From positions 603,486-667,485 of the forward strand of contig VFFE01006833.1 in the NCBI GenBank assembly GCA_008921705.1: DNA of 64,000 nucleotides, given 5' to 3'. The notes beneath the pieces are model-generated. The model made no database searches, was not told where the DNA came from, and saw only the letters and a program-made list of their open reading frames with translations. A program made the position numbers and the translations under genes. Of the stretch, positions 13,386 to 26,100 are shown in pieces; position 1 is the stretch's first letter; every line of letters starts with the position of its first letter. This DNA is from Burhinus oedicnemus. Its lineage: Eukaryota; Chordata; Aves; Charadriiformes; Burhinidae.

Positions 13386-14332
13386 AAATGAAACTGCTGC
13401 CAATAGTTTTGTTAAATGTGTTTGCATTCTGAGCGGCTCCTCAGGATTAATTAGTAAGTGTTGGTGACAGAATATGTGAGAAACTCTGCCAACTCCTTTT
13501 TTTCTTCTCCCTCTTCCCTGCATTTGAGATTCCTTACATCGGCTGAACACATAAAGGCAAACATTCACATTTGGGGCACCTCTGTATGTGTCTGAAATGA
13601 TTAATTTTGAAGATATAGGAGCTATAAGATATGAATAGCTGCACTTCGCTGTCTCCCTGGCAGGTCCAAAAATCACCTCATCAACCTCCCTTCACAGTTG
13701 TTGCCTGCAGACAACACACCCGGCCACGCTTGAAATGCTGAAGGGGAGATGTGGGAGCACATCACATCAAACGCAATGCTGGTATCAACAGGAGCCCAGG
13801 GGGCTAGGTCAGCTCCCCTCCCTGACTGGCCCACCATGGCCTCAACGACAGCCTGCAAGAGGCCATAACCCTCCTCTGCTCTGCCTGCAGACCACACAGC
13901 AAACACCAAGCAAAGACCCTGAGCAGACGCAGGGAGGGGAAGGTAGAGGCATTCCCAGATTTCAGCTATGGTGGATCCAAGACAGGAGGAGTCCCAGCAG
14001 GTCCAGCCTCAACCACAAGAGCTGGTGGCAGCACCAGATGCCATTGTCAGCAGCATGTACATACAATTTAATCCTGAACACAGATAAACTGGATTTGGCC
14101 ACAACTGCAATAGGGCAACTTCTTTGCACCATGGTAAGCCACGGTCATAACCAAACTCATCTAGCTGCTGGCCGGAGGGCTTTGGGCACAGACTGCTGTC
14201 CTCCTGGAACCCCAATGGCAGCTAGAGTCTTGTCCCCCTGGGAGCTATGAAATGACATAGAGGAGATACGGGGAGCAGACCACCACAGAGGAGCAAGACG
14301 GTGTCACATGCACTGCCGTATGCTTGCACGCA

Positions 14333-14500
14333 TTTGCCCAGAGAAGTTGTGGATGCCCCATCTTTGGAAGTGTTCAAGGCCAGGTTGGATGGGGCTTTGA
14401 GCAACCTGATCTAGGGAGATGTCCCTGCCCATGGCAAGGGGGTTGGACTAGAGGAGCTTTAAATGTGCCTTCTGACCCAAACCATTCTGTGATTCTATGA
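14333..14500 (+). mobile_element. CR1 LINE 3' end
   Basis: The plus strand shows the typical CR1 3' untranslated stretch: a GCCCAGAGAAGTTGTGGATG-like start, a GGCCAGGTTGGATGGGGCTT block, GGTTGGACTAGAGGAGCTTT, and the tail CATTCTGTGATTCTATGA. It is truncated on the 5' side near 14333. Confidence 0.93.
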
Positions 14501-17500
14501 TGTTTAAATGTCTGGCATGGAGGTGCTTTGGCATTGCAGCTTCTGGGCATAACCTTTGGGACACAGCCCCAGCCCCGCTGCTGCTTCGCCCTTGCTTCCC
14601 CCTGAGAAGCAGAAACAAAGCAAGCTCCAAAGGAGAGCTCCAAACACTAAAGCAGTGTTGAGTGGATTCAATCAAAAAAATACAACAAAATATGAGATTC
14701 CCACAGCACTGTGGCTTCCCATGGCTGTTCTGCTCAAAGTGATGGACACACTGCTACCCGTTTAGAAAATTGAGGGAAAAAGGGGCTCAGGATGGGCAGC
14801 ACAGAAAGCCAGTCTATTAACAGCCATCATTAACTCAAGAGACCGGGCCAATGCAGCAGGAATGTAAAGCAGGAATGGATGACAGCTTCAATAACAGATG
14901 AAGTCCACTTGGGGCAAGTTCATTTCCAGTAAATCCGAACATGATGGAAAGTATTTGGATTATCACAGTCCCCAAAGAGCAATGACCCAGAAAGCTGCTC
15001 TGCTGGACCTGTTCCCTGAGATCCTGCCACAGAGAAGAGGCACAGGAGGAAGATGCTACCCAGCGAGGACAGACCAAAGAACTGCTTTAGATCAGCAATA
15101 TCCTATCCCACCAGCCTCAGCTCTGGAGCACGGCTGTAACTGTACATGATGTGCGATTAAAGAAAATAAGGATCACCTGATTTTAGAGCAAATTTTGATC
15201 CAGAGAAAAATCTATGTTGGTTTTCTTTCATTTTTTTTTTTTAAACTTCCTTATAGATCTGTGCCCTTCCTGTTGCTTGTAAACGTAGGGCCATTTCCAG
15301 AGTGCCATGAGCTAGTCGGGTAAACAGCTACTACCAGGCAATAGTGGTGTGCTCAGCAGAAAGCCTGTCCTGATTTACTGCCTCCCTGGAGTAGCTAGGT
15401 TAAATAATACTGGTGGAAATCAGCTACTCCTGCAGCAGATGATACTTCTGTTTATCACATTATGTTGCAGGCAAGTTTATATCATGCAGCTGCTCTGTGC
15501 ATATGTTCCTACTACACTTTTAAGGGGGATACTGCAATCACTACGCAGCGGGAACTTCTGCTATAATAAAAACATGTGTGGGATGATGCTGGAGAAATTC
15601 CCTCCCCCGCAGCTTTTACACTGTAGACGCTGTTATTCTATACTCCTGGTTCCCTCATCTCCTAAGTTTTCTCCCCCTTTCTAAAAATACTTCCTTTCTG
15701 AAACAAGAAACATGCTCAGTTTTGTGCTTAGTTTTGGAGACTGGAGTTTGCAGAGGTGGAGGAAAGGGGCAGTTCCGCAGGAGTTTTCTGAAGGTCATGG
15801 GCGACAGAGGAGCACATGGCTCATTGCAAGAAACAGGACCGGAACTGCTGGTGAAAAAACCCGAGCCTGGATACAGCCAGTCAAAAAGAGAGGAGCTGGG
15901 AGGGGGATTTTTAAGTGTGGTGCTTAAGATCTAAGCTTTAGAGGTTATTGAACCTGCACCCATTTAGGTTTGGGTTTTGCAGTGCATTTCGCTAAAGCCC
16001 CATGCTGCTGTGCTGCCTTTGGAGGTCGCGTGCAGCTGCTTTTCCCTGGCAGATCTGAAAGTCCTTTAGAAAATGAACATATCATTAGCACCAAAATAAA
16101 AAATAATAGCAGATGAAAGCATTGGTCGCCTAGGCGTAAGTGAAGCACATTGTGAGGAAGCGGCTTGCACAAAGTCACCGCAGCGCAGTGAAAAAGCCAG
16201 GAAACTAAATGTCTTTTGACTCCCGGCCAGTCCTACCCTCTGGATCGTGTTGCCTCCTCCTTGGGAGTAGATGCAAACACTGGATTTGGCCATAACTGCA
16301 TTACAGGGGTGGAAACGGCAAAATCCCTTGTTGACTTCCCAGCCAGGCGCCAGATCTCTGCCCCAAGCCGGCACGCTGACGCCGTGCCCGGGAGCTCTGT
16401 GTGGCTGAGATCTATGGACAGAAATGAGGTGGGATCCCATAAGGCGCCCGGGAAGGGCTGATGCTAAGCTTGTGGGATCACTTGCATTGGTTTTGCATGG
16501 CTGCAGAGGAAAACTAGTATTTCAGTTCAGAGTCCCATGCTGATGGAAGGATGATGATGCATACAGCAGAGTAGTCAAGGGAGCTATCAAAAAAAGTAGG
16601 GAGGGAAAGTCTATGCTCCAAACGATCGACAGGCTGGGGGCCAGATCTGCCAGCCTTAATCCTATTAGGTTGTTGGTGAAGCCGATGGGACCCACCAGAA
16701 CTGAGGTGCGACCCTGCAAATAGGAGCAAAACGTGGTTTCAGCTGCCAAGGTCTTTTGGAGGAGAGCGGGGTTAGAGAGCACAGAGGGAGAGTCTGTTCT
16801 CTAAAGCAGGATCTGGAGAAGCGGTAGCATTTAAAGGCCTTGTGGAAAAAAGGCTTTTAAGGAGATTACATCATAGCTAGTTTCTGTGTTAACACTCGGC
16901 TCCGGCATTTATCTTTACAATGGACGCTCACGTCAGCCACTGCCCTCTGATCTGACTTTGTCACATGTTTTTCTAACCAGCAGTCTCCCGATGCGACGCC
17001 GCTTCTCCCTTGCCATCTGATTCTCCCTCAGCAAAAAGGACTGAATTGTTTTCACCCTGATTAAATCACACCCTATGGGTTTCCGTCCCGAGCAAATGAG
17101 ACCTGAAGCCCGTGCCTTGCAAGGCACCCTCCTCCTCGCAGCGGGACGGTCATTCTGGAGAGCCTCGTGGGCATCCTCGCCTTTCCCCGCTCTCCGCAAC
17201 CTGGATCAGCGCCAGGCTGGGCAGCACTGAGACAGTCCTAGTGACACCCCATGGGCAGTCCCAAGCGCTGCCTCCCTGTGAGAGCCGTCGCTCTGGCAAA
17301 CCCTGCTTTCCGAAACGCAGGAGTCGTCGACCAGATTAGTGGGTATCTGGTGCCTCTAAGAAACAGGTCACAAATGTCTGAAAATTTACTGTTAAATTAG
17401 TACCCTGGAATTTTATTTTAGAAGGTGACCTCATTAACAGGGGTTCTCAGCACTCAGAAAGCCAGGATGCTTTAACTTGGGTAGGTAGATATACACCCTT

Positions 17501-17594
17501 AAATTTAATCTCCTGAGTTTTGTGACAGAGGCTTTAACCTCTCTTTACTTAGGCAGAGTGTCACCCTGGGTAGAAGACAGAAATTCCTCTCAGG

Positions 17595-17700
17595 ATGTGG
17601 GTTCCAGCCTCAGCTCTCCCCCTTGCTTGTTGGGTGATTTTGGAAATATCTTCACCCCCAGCCTCTGTTTCTCCTCCTCCAGGATGGTGACAGCAGTCTC
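17595..17700 (+). mobile_element. MIR-like SINE core relic
   Basis: GGGTTCCAGCCTCAGCTCTC, then TTGCTTGTTGGGTGATTTTG, then CCTCTGTTTCTCCTCCTCCA follow the MIR pattern (…cagctctgccacttgc, tgtgaccttgg, cctcagtttcctc). Ends are approximate. Confidence 0.6.
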
Positions 17701-18283
17701 AGCTTTCCAAACTGTTGCAAAACGTAGGGATAAAAAGTGCAACTTAAGGCTGCATGCCAGCACTGTTGTTATTCATTTCCCAGTTCTCTAATAGGGTAAA
17801 TATGTACATTTATAAGTACTTACTCTATATTTCTACAAGAACGAGCTGTATTTCGCTGACCTTCCCGTCAACTACCTATTCAAGCAAACACAGCAGCGAG
17901 GCCACGGTCTCTGGCAGAACAACAGCAGAACGGCACTGACCTGGGGACAGTAATTCTCAGTTCTTTTGAACAGAGGCACCACTGAGAGGCACAGAGACGC
18001 GCCAGCACAGTACCATCCACTCCGTTGCACAAACACGCAGTCTGGCTCTCCAGCGGCGAGCGACAACACGCACAGAGAGCACCAGCTCTTCTTCAGCGGG
18101 GAAAAATCCGTGCTGAGGATCATCTGCTTGCCCCAGCAAACTGTGGGACCTCGTCACGTTACGGCAGTGAAAAAGAGCATCCTGGAGACAAGAGGCTTGA
18201 AAACACTGAACCTTCATGCCAAGTCTGCTTTGCCATTTCGGCGCTCCGATGCCTGAAAGCGTGTTTCCACCAGTATTCAACAA

Positions 18284-18330
18284 GCGCGCGCACACACACA
18301 CACACACATACATACAGATATCTATATATG
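18284..18330. repeat. (CG)n-(CA)n-(TA)n compound microsatellite
   Basis: GCGCGCGC passes directly into about ten CA units, then CATACATACAGATATCTATATATG. The alternating purine-pyrimidine part can adopt Z-DNA. Confidence 0.95.
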
Positions 18331-19531
18331 TCCCTCCCCCATTCTGCTTTGGCCGGCACAGATTTCCTAGAGAGGATCTAAAAACAAGTATGATGCACAG
18401 AGTTGAGCGAACTCCCAACATGTTTTAAGAATGAGTTTAACACCTGTAATAGGCTGTAATCAGCCTTGCAGACCAAGTTGAGTACTGCAGCCCGTCCCCT
18501 GCCAGCACGCCCCAGGTATGCGTGTGCTGTGGCCACTTCTGCGACGAGCCAGTCAGCCACCCTGCTGTGCGAGGCTCTGGCGTCCTCGCTGTGTCTCATA
18601 ACAAGGTTGAAAAAACCCAGAAGCTTCTGTTTTGGTGTTTGCTGTGGTTGGCCCCTTGCCCGCTGAGACCCACAGAGCTCAGTACAGGTGTGAGCAACTT
18701 CAACGCAGGCAGGAGGAGGTTTGCTGCCATGAATGAAACATGTGGAGACTCCTTCAAGCTTCTTGGGAATAGGCCACCTTTGCTTGCAGGCTTACGGCAC
18801 TGGGCCCTGAGGCATTTGACATCAGACAAAAGTAAAGACCAGAGAAAGAAGTAAAGGGTCAACTCCAAACTGGAACCCACTGGGGACAGGAAATGCATTT
18901 TCCCACAGAGCTTTCCTCCTCCATGACGTAGACAGTACCACCTCCCAGATCCACTGCAGTAAGAGAGGTGTGAAGAGAAATGAGTCTTCTGGACAGTTGT
19001 CTCCCCCAGTCGAGCTTGCTTTCTTTCAGGCTGTTTCAGAGGCTGTTTTAGGGCAGAAGATGGGCTCTTCACCAGCTACCAGGTATTTCAGGGACAGACA
19101 GGCTCCTGCATGGGACAGTGCAGCTGCAGAGGGCATCTCATGAAGAAGTGACTGCCAAGGAGCAAAGACATGAGTAGAAAATTGGCCTTATCCTCCCTGT
19201 GTCCTCCCTCGTGACCTGCTGGCCACCACTCGCCTCAGATCAACAGCGAGGAAGTGCTTGGTAAACAGCACATAGAAAGCACCCTCTCCAGAACAAGGTG
19301 GTGCGGGCCATGGCTTAGGACACTTGCTGAGAGTTAGATGGTTTGGAGAGCTCATTCAGCACCTACTGGCATTTTTATGTGATAAAAGCCCTTAAAAAGC
19401 TAGCCCTTGCTTTTACTGAGCCTCAGGCACACTTGGATGAAACCCATGCCCCAAGAGGTGCTGTGAAGGCAGGTACAGGTGAGCCTGTTAAGGTGCTGTG
19501 GTAGTGGCACCCATATGGACACTGTAAGTAC

Positions 19532-20265
19532 TGTCCTGGTTTGAGGTAAAACAAGACCAATTTTGTTCAGTAACTTTACTTTTTAGCTAGGCCTCTTCTA
19601 ACTGCTGAAATTAACAGTGTATTGTGCAGAAACTATTCACTCTCAGAGTGATAAGACCCACGTTTACAGTTGATGCCAAGGAATGGGATGCAGAGAGGCT
19701 CCTGCTTATCCTTATTGCTGTAACACTCAAGGGCAGCCAACTTTGGTATTTGCCCCGTTGGAGGGTGGGAAGCGGAAAAGCGTAGAGGGGTCACACCTGC
19801 GGGGAGGAGCGGACAGGACAGGGGACCCAAAACTGACCAACAGGTTATTCCATCCCATCTGCATCATGCTCAGTATAAAGCTGAGGGATCAAAGGGTCAG
19901 GGCTCTTTCTTCAATGGCCGGCGTCCTGGGAGGACTCTGTCTCTGCGTCTGCCTTTGATCCCAATCCTGAATCCAGATCCGGAATCCAGTTCCCATCTGT
20001 CACTGAGTCCAGTCTGGGACTTCCCCAGTGCCTGCCGGTGACGTGATTGTCATCCTGGGAGCTTGATACAGTTTTATATATATTTCATTATTTTATTTTT
20101 TATTATTTTATTATTACTATTTCATTAAAGTAATTTAGTTCCTTCTAAACTCTTAAGTCTCTCTTTTTCTCTCTCTCTCTCTCCCGCCTCCCTTCAAAGT
20201 GGAGCAGGAGAGAGAGAGCATCTGTCGTTCCGCCTGATTGGGCCCATGTGGCCCAAACCACGACA
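19532..20265 (+). mobile_element. Solo LTR of an endogenous retrovirus, 734 bp with 4-bp target duplication
   Basis: The element begins TGTCCTGGTTTG and ends CAAACCACGACA, near-perfect inverted termini (11 of 12 positions). It is flanked on both sides by GTAC (19528-19531 and 20266-20269), a 4-bp target duplication. TATAAA lies at 19874-19879 and an ATTAAA poly(A)-signal-like hexamer at 20124-20129, in the expected U3-R-U5 order on the plus strand. An AT-rich tract (about 20066-20130) and a CT-rich tract (20157-20185) are inside it. No gag, pol or env frame adjoins, so it is a recombined solo LTR. A 4-bp duplication suits a gammaretrovirus-like (ERV1) class. It lies antisense to PRIMA1 in its large intron. 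Confidence 0.85.
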
Positions 20266-22279
20266 GTACGTATAGTGACAGTCCTTCCAGGCTATCCTGT
20301 TAATTCCCCTACCTGCTGATATACGCTCCTTTGTCAGGGTTTTGTTGAAGCTGTTTTATCACTGACAGAGGAGAAACAGGGCATAACATAGTGCTGTTTT
20401 GCACCACGGGTTCTTGTCATGCCCCTCAGGCTGCCTCCTTTTCTTTCATTACTGTGCGGTGACGATGTGGCCATAGGCTCTGCCTCTTGCTCCCGGCACG
20501 GTGAACACCTTATCGTCCTTGCTGTGTGGTGGGTGGTGCAGCCTCCTCTTCGACGAGTGGTAGGACGGGACAGAGCTGATCAATTCTACAGCAATTACTG
20601 TTCACTTTTGAGCCTAAAAATAATAATAATCTTCAGTGCTTGACATCCACTAGTCTCAAATCCAGTTTACAAAGGTGAAAAAATATCTCTGTTTCAGATA
20701 CGACAGCTCTGAGTGGCTGACAGGGTAGTTGACTCTCTTGGGAGCTCCCGGCAGGTTGGTGGCAGAGGGAGAAGCAGCACCCTGAACTCTCTTTTTGCTA
20801 TTCCCCGCAGGGCGGGCAAGACCCGTTCTCTGCAGGAGTCACAGTATGTCACCATCAAGTCTTCTGAAAGCTGATGATCCAGCTCTTGCAGTGAACAGGC
20901 CTTCAAAGGAGGGATGATGTAGGCTGAAATTCAAACTGAAATATGGTTTCAGAAGTTGAAGCTCCTATATTGATGACCAGCCTCTCACCAGCAAATGATT
21001 AATAAGATACCTCAGGGCTGGCAGATTCAATCCCACAGAAAGATGACAGATTTGCTTGGTATAATGTTCTATATATAGATCGAATTAAGGTCCAGACCTG
21101 CACCACCTCTTCAGGCTGAATGGTATTCACGAGTGGGGCCATCAAAGTCACAGGCTATGAAATGTGAGTAAAATTCAGTCCTCCTGGTATGATTAAGATG
21201 TTATCTCTTAGATCCTTAGCAGCTTTTTAAAGAGCTCGGGAACCTCCAGATAATAGCAAAGATTGGATAAGCCTCACAGCTTGGAGCTGAAACTTTCTCA
21301 AAATTCGTGCCTCCGGGGAAGGCATATATGAAACCAGCTTTGGCCAACTGCAGGCTGAATATTCTAACACAAATTGTGCAAGACTTGGAAATACGCAGAA
21401 TATTTTCCTAATGTGTTAGTAGCAGCAGTTTCTAAGGCACTGGTTTGTGTCCATCTCTGAAAAATTAACGGTTTGTCTGTTGGGCATTCCGATGCTATAT
21501 GGAGAGAGTGACTATAATAGACATATACTTTAGACTGGTAAGTACAGATGGCTTTAAAGAGTTCACTTTATAAAGAAAGCCATATTGCAAGTCATATGTC
21601 TGAGTTTTAGGGAACAGCCGGCTGGCTATGTAGCAGATACTTCTGTTAGCGTATAGCATCTATATAAACATAATCCTCCTGTTTGATATCACATAGTTTA
21701 TTCCTTGTACCACTTCAATGGCTCAGTTATTGTTGGAAGTAAGGGCTACAGCTATCACTTAAAAATGTCCCTGAGGAGACCAGTTAATCACTTCCATCCC
21801 TAGTGCACTCAAGTTCCTTTTCCAAATTGTATTCAGATTCAACTCAAGGGAAATAAAATTGATGACCCACCCAGAGTAAAACTGAACCAAAGTGTGAAAT
21901 ATCTTCCAAACCAGGGGTAAATTTAATTTTAATAAAAATAAAATCACATTTATCAACTGATAAATTTTAATGCAGTGTCCATAAAATATAGAATACTTAA
22001 AATGGCAATTACATCACATTAACAGATCACGTCATTTCACCATGACAAATGCCCAACATGAAGTCCTCAGTCACCACTCAGAGTACATTTGTAACTCTCT
22101 GAAAGCTAAAAGACAAGGCACAGGCTACCTTACAGTCACAAAAGCAAGCAAATTGGTTACTAGTTGCTATCTGCACTTTTCTCAGGCTTAACACAGAAGT
22201 CTGGACCTGCACAGGTAGGTGAGTCTTTGCAGAGATGCTGCTCACCATCACTCCCTGCAGTAGGCAGCCAGCGCTGCAG

Positions 22280-22862
22280 AATCATAGAATCATTTAGGTT
22301 GGAAAAGACCTTTCAGATCATCTAGTCCAACCATTGACCCTACTCTACCAGGTCTGCCACTAAACCATGTCTCTAAGCACCACATCTACATGACTTTTAA
22401 ACACATCTAGGGATGGTGACTCAACCACCTCCCTGGGCAGCCTGTTCCAATGTTTGATAACTCTTTCAGTCAACAATTTTTTCCTAATGTGCAGCCTAAA
22501 CCTCCCCTGGTGCAACTTGAACCCGTTTCCTCTTGTCCTATCGCCAGTTACTTGGGAGAAGAGACCAGCTCCCATCTCGCTACACCCTCCTTTCAGGTAG
22601 TTGTAGAGAGCAATAAGGTCTCCCCTCAGCCTTCTCTTCTCCAGACTAAACAATCTTAATTCCTTCAGCCGCTCCTCATAAGACGTGTTCTCCAGACCCC
22701 TCACCGGCTTTGTTGCCCTTCTCTGGACACGCTCTAGCACCTCAATGTCCCTCCTATCCTGGGGCGCCCAAAACTGAAGAGACTGCTCAAGCTGCGGCCT
22801 CACCAGCGCTGAGTACAGGGACACCATCACTTCCCTCCTCCTGCTGGCCACACTATATGGCC
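22280..22862 (-). mobile_element. CR1 LINE 3' fragment in the PRIMA1 intron
   Basis: The minus-strand frame carries the CR1 ORF2 C-terminus: [77 protein letters not shown], ending LRDMV and a stop. The 3' tail (minus-strand ATTCTATGATTCT) is at 22280-22292. CR1 similarity fades near 22862, and the open frame that continues to 22965 is not CR1. It is in the same orientation as PRIMA1. Confidence 0.95.
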
Positions 22863-23050
22863 ATGATGATGCCCCACAAAGCCGAGGCAGAGCACCTGCA
22901 GCTTCCCAAATCAAACCAAAGGTTAAACCAAACCCTCCCTCTGCTCCACTGATGGTCATTCCCACTGGTAGTGGCTATGAAATAAGATTATGCACTGCTT
23001 CCAAAAGGAAAGTAAAATGTCCAGGGATGATTCAATAGAATCTGCTCCAC

Positions 23051-23111
23051 TGGTAAAAGTCCAGTTTAATAGCAGCAGTGCTCCTGGTAAAAGTCCAGTT
23101 TAATAGCAGCA
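23051..23111. repeat. 34-bp tandem duplication
   Basis: TGGTAAAAGTCCAGTTTAAT plus AGCAGCA occurs at 23051 and again at 23085. The pair is nearly perfect, pointing to a recent local slip or duplication. Confidence 0.93.
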
Positions 23112-26100
23112 TTTGTCAAGGAACAGATCTTTGTGTAAAATATTTCTAACCAATGAACTGATAAAATATCAGCTCCATTTAAAAGGCACTTCAAAATTAT
23201 AAACCGATTCATTTTAATAACAATTTGGAATTCACAATTTGCTACCATAAATATGTGATTATAATGTGATATGATTTACTAGCAGAAGTGTTAAATTAAC
23301 TTGCATAATTATTAATAACAGTTTTTGGCAGTGGCATCAGTTGTTAACCTATGCTTGTACTATATTAATGCACACTATGTACTCACGTTGGGATAACATC
23401 CCAAATGTCCACACTGCTGCTACGTTGACTTAAAAATTACCGTTGTTGCAATCACACAGGCGGTGCCAACGCCTTTATATCGTGTTTACAACAAAGACAA
23501 TGCCCAAAACGATTACGAGAACATACATTTCTGTGGGTCTGCTTTACCAAGGTCAGCTGCTTAGCCCTCCCTGCTAGAACAGCTTGCACCAATTAAGAAT
23601 TTACTTCTGACTTGTTGAGATGAGGCACAACTCCTTCTGCCATGGGCAGGGGAACCTACAATTACTTGTAAATCAGCAGCCTCTGACTCATCAGTAATTT
23701 CACTGAAGATTTGTTATCTTCTTAATCAGTGAAATGGTAGGCATGTACAAATGGACTGCCATCCACACAGGGAATTAATGTCTTCAGCTTAGCCAACTCC
23801 TTTTGCTTAAAAAAAAAAAAATCAAGCTGTTGGAGTGTGCATCTCAGAATAGAAAGGACTGTTCTACTGCAGAATCAGTTTAATATCGGATGCTTCTTTT
23901 TTCAAAATTAAACAATGTTTTTAATCTATAGATAACACAACTCCCACTGACTCCTGCACTGCAAAATCTGGCCTGAGGCTCTTACTTTTAAATACTTCAA
24001 AATGTATGAACGAGTGCGTTTTCAAGAGAGTGGATTTTTCCATAATATGGATTTGTTACTGCATGAAAAATTCAAAACAAATCTGCAAGGTCGCAGAGCA
24101 GGGGGAAGATTCATCACTCGCCTAAATAAAAATTAGACTTGACAAAACATTTCAGAATTTATTGTGGTGAAAAACTCTGAATTGGGAAAGCAATGGAAGC
24201 TGTGACTGACAGTCTGATCTAACCAGTGTTTTACAAAGATAGACAAGGAGTTTGCAACAGCCCAGTATAAGGAGATGTCAGGTACACGAGTGACAGCAGA
24301 ATCCTATCATGAAAGTATTAGCATGAACCTTTCCGGTCTTACCTGTTTTCCAGTCACCAATCCAGCTTTTCAGACTTAATACAACATCCCAGATGCCCAA
24401 ACTATTTCAAACTTCATATTTGATTGCTGCTTAAGGAATCTCCTCACCCTAAATAATTTTCTCATTTTGACTGGGAGGTGAGGACTTCTAATTTTTATTC
24501 CTATGCCAGAAATAACTGCTAAATGCAAAAAATATCAGGCTTTTGAAGTCTTTATATCTTTAGTGATGAAATCAGAGGTGCCTGCAGTTTGAGGCAGGAA
24601 ATCTAATCATTGCATTTCTGATTTAGGTGGGTGAATTCTCCCTAAATCCCATCTTGGATGCTTAATGATTTGGTTCACTGTGCGAACAGAGAAGGTAGTG
24701 TCTATGATGTGAAAACAACACGATGGGGACCTGGACTAGACTCCGCATGTGCCATCATCCATGACTCTCAGCTGCAGAGCTGGATTTCAATTTAGATTTG
24801 AAAGCCTCAAAATCCTACTGCCAGTTCTTAAGAGTCACAATCCTCCAGAAAAATGAAAGTGTATGTAGGAGAAGACAAGAACTGAATTTTGGTTTTGCTT
24901 TGTAAATTATAAACAATGCTCTCACAGAAGACTGTAATTCACAGTATGACAGCTGTGTTACCAAAACTGAAAGGGCTTCCCTGTTTCAGCATTCTGCTTG
25001 CACTTAAAAAAATCACTGTCTAGACCAGACTTGTGGTAAAACAATATTCTCTCTCAGTCACTGTCATTACCATAAATGTCTTGGCGTAGGAGATGATGTG
25101 TCCTCTGTCATTTCGGAGCTACTGTAGTTCTCTTCCATTACAGTTTAGTTTGGTAGTTGCTATGTTGTATGAAGTATGGAGGAAAACATCTTCCCCATAT
25201 TATTCTTTTGACCATCAGCACTTGGGAGAAGTTAATCCAAGCCTCCTCAAGTGTGCCCAAATATCTCAAAACTACTCAGAACTGGTCCTTCTGGCAGAAC
25301 GTCCTGCCAGAAGAACTGATCCTTCTGGTAAAGGCTGGTCCTGCCAGCTGAGCCCTTACAGTCAGAATTGCATTTGTGGTGGCTGTTTGGAAAGGTGCAA
25401 AGCCTTCACAGGACAAAAGGCCTACCCAAAGGGAAATTTGAAGTCAGAGCTCTCTGAGATGCTCAACTGCCGCACCTACACCCAACTGTTCGCAGCAAAT
25501 TATTTGGCACCTCATGTTTTAAAACATGTGGTGGCCTCCAGGAAGATTTTGATTGAGTTTGCAATCACAACTTCCCCTCAACTCCTGGCAGATAATCACA
25601 GACCTCTGCCAAGGACAAAAGTCCTGTTGGCCTTCTGTAGGCAAGCACATGAACATCCATACCCATGTCATACAAGAAGCAATGTGGTGCGCATCAGGGC
25701 CATGCTTAGCTCTCTTTCTTGAGTGGCCATGCGGAGGCAGTGCTCAGCATGAGGCTCAAACTCATCCTCTGGACCCCCACTGGGTCACCCTGTCCACTCT
25801 GCCACCAGGATTTAGGTTGTAGAAAAGCCTAAGGAAAAAACATTTTTTGTTCTTTTATGTCCCAGAGCCATACGATTTTTTATTTCTATAACAAGTTCCT
25901 GCTGTGAAAGGCTATGTTGTTAACAGTCAGCAAGCCAAATCTGCAAACTTTTGTTGCTTTAAACCTACTCAGAGTTTAAGAAAATCCAGACTGTTCCTGT
26001 ACTTCACATTCCTGCCTGTAGATACACATTGTGACCATCTGTCCTAAAAGATCTGAACGTCCTTAGCTTTCCTACTTGCACTGAAGGGACCCTGCACACT

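Noticed and set aside
13735..14250. 171-codon plus-strand frame
   Set aside because: No recognised domain, composition like a random frame, and it lies just before a CR1 3' end. No conservation evidence is available.
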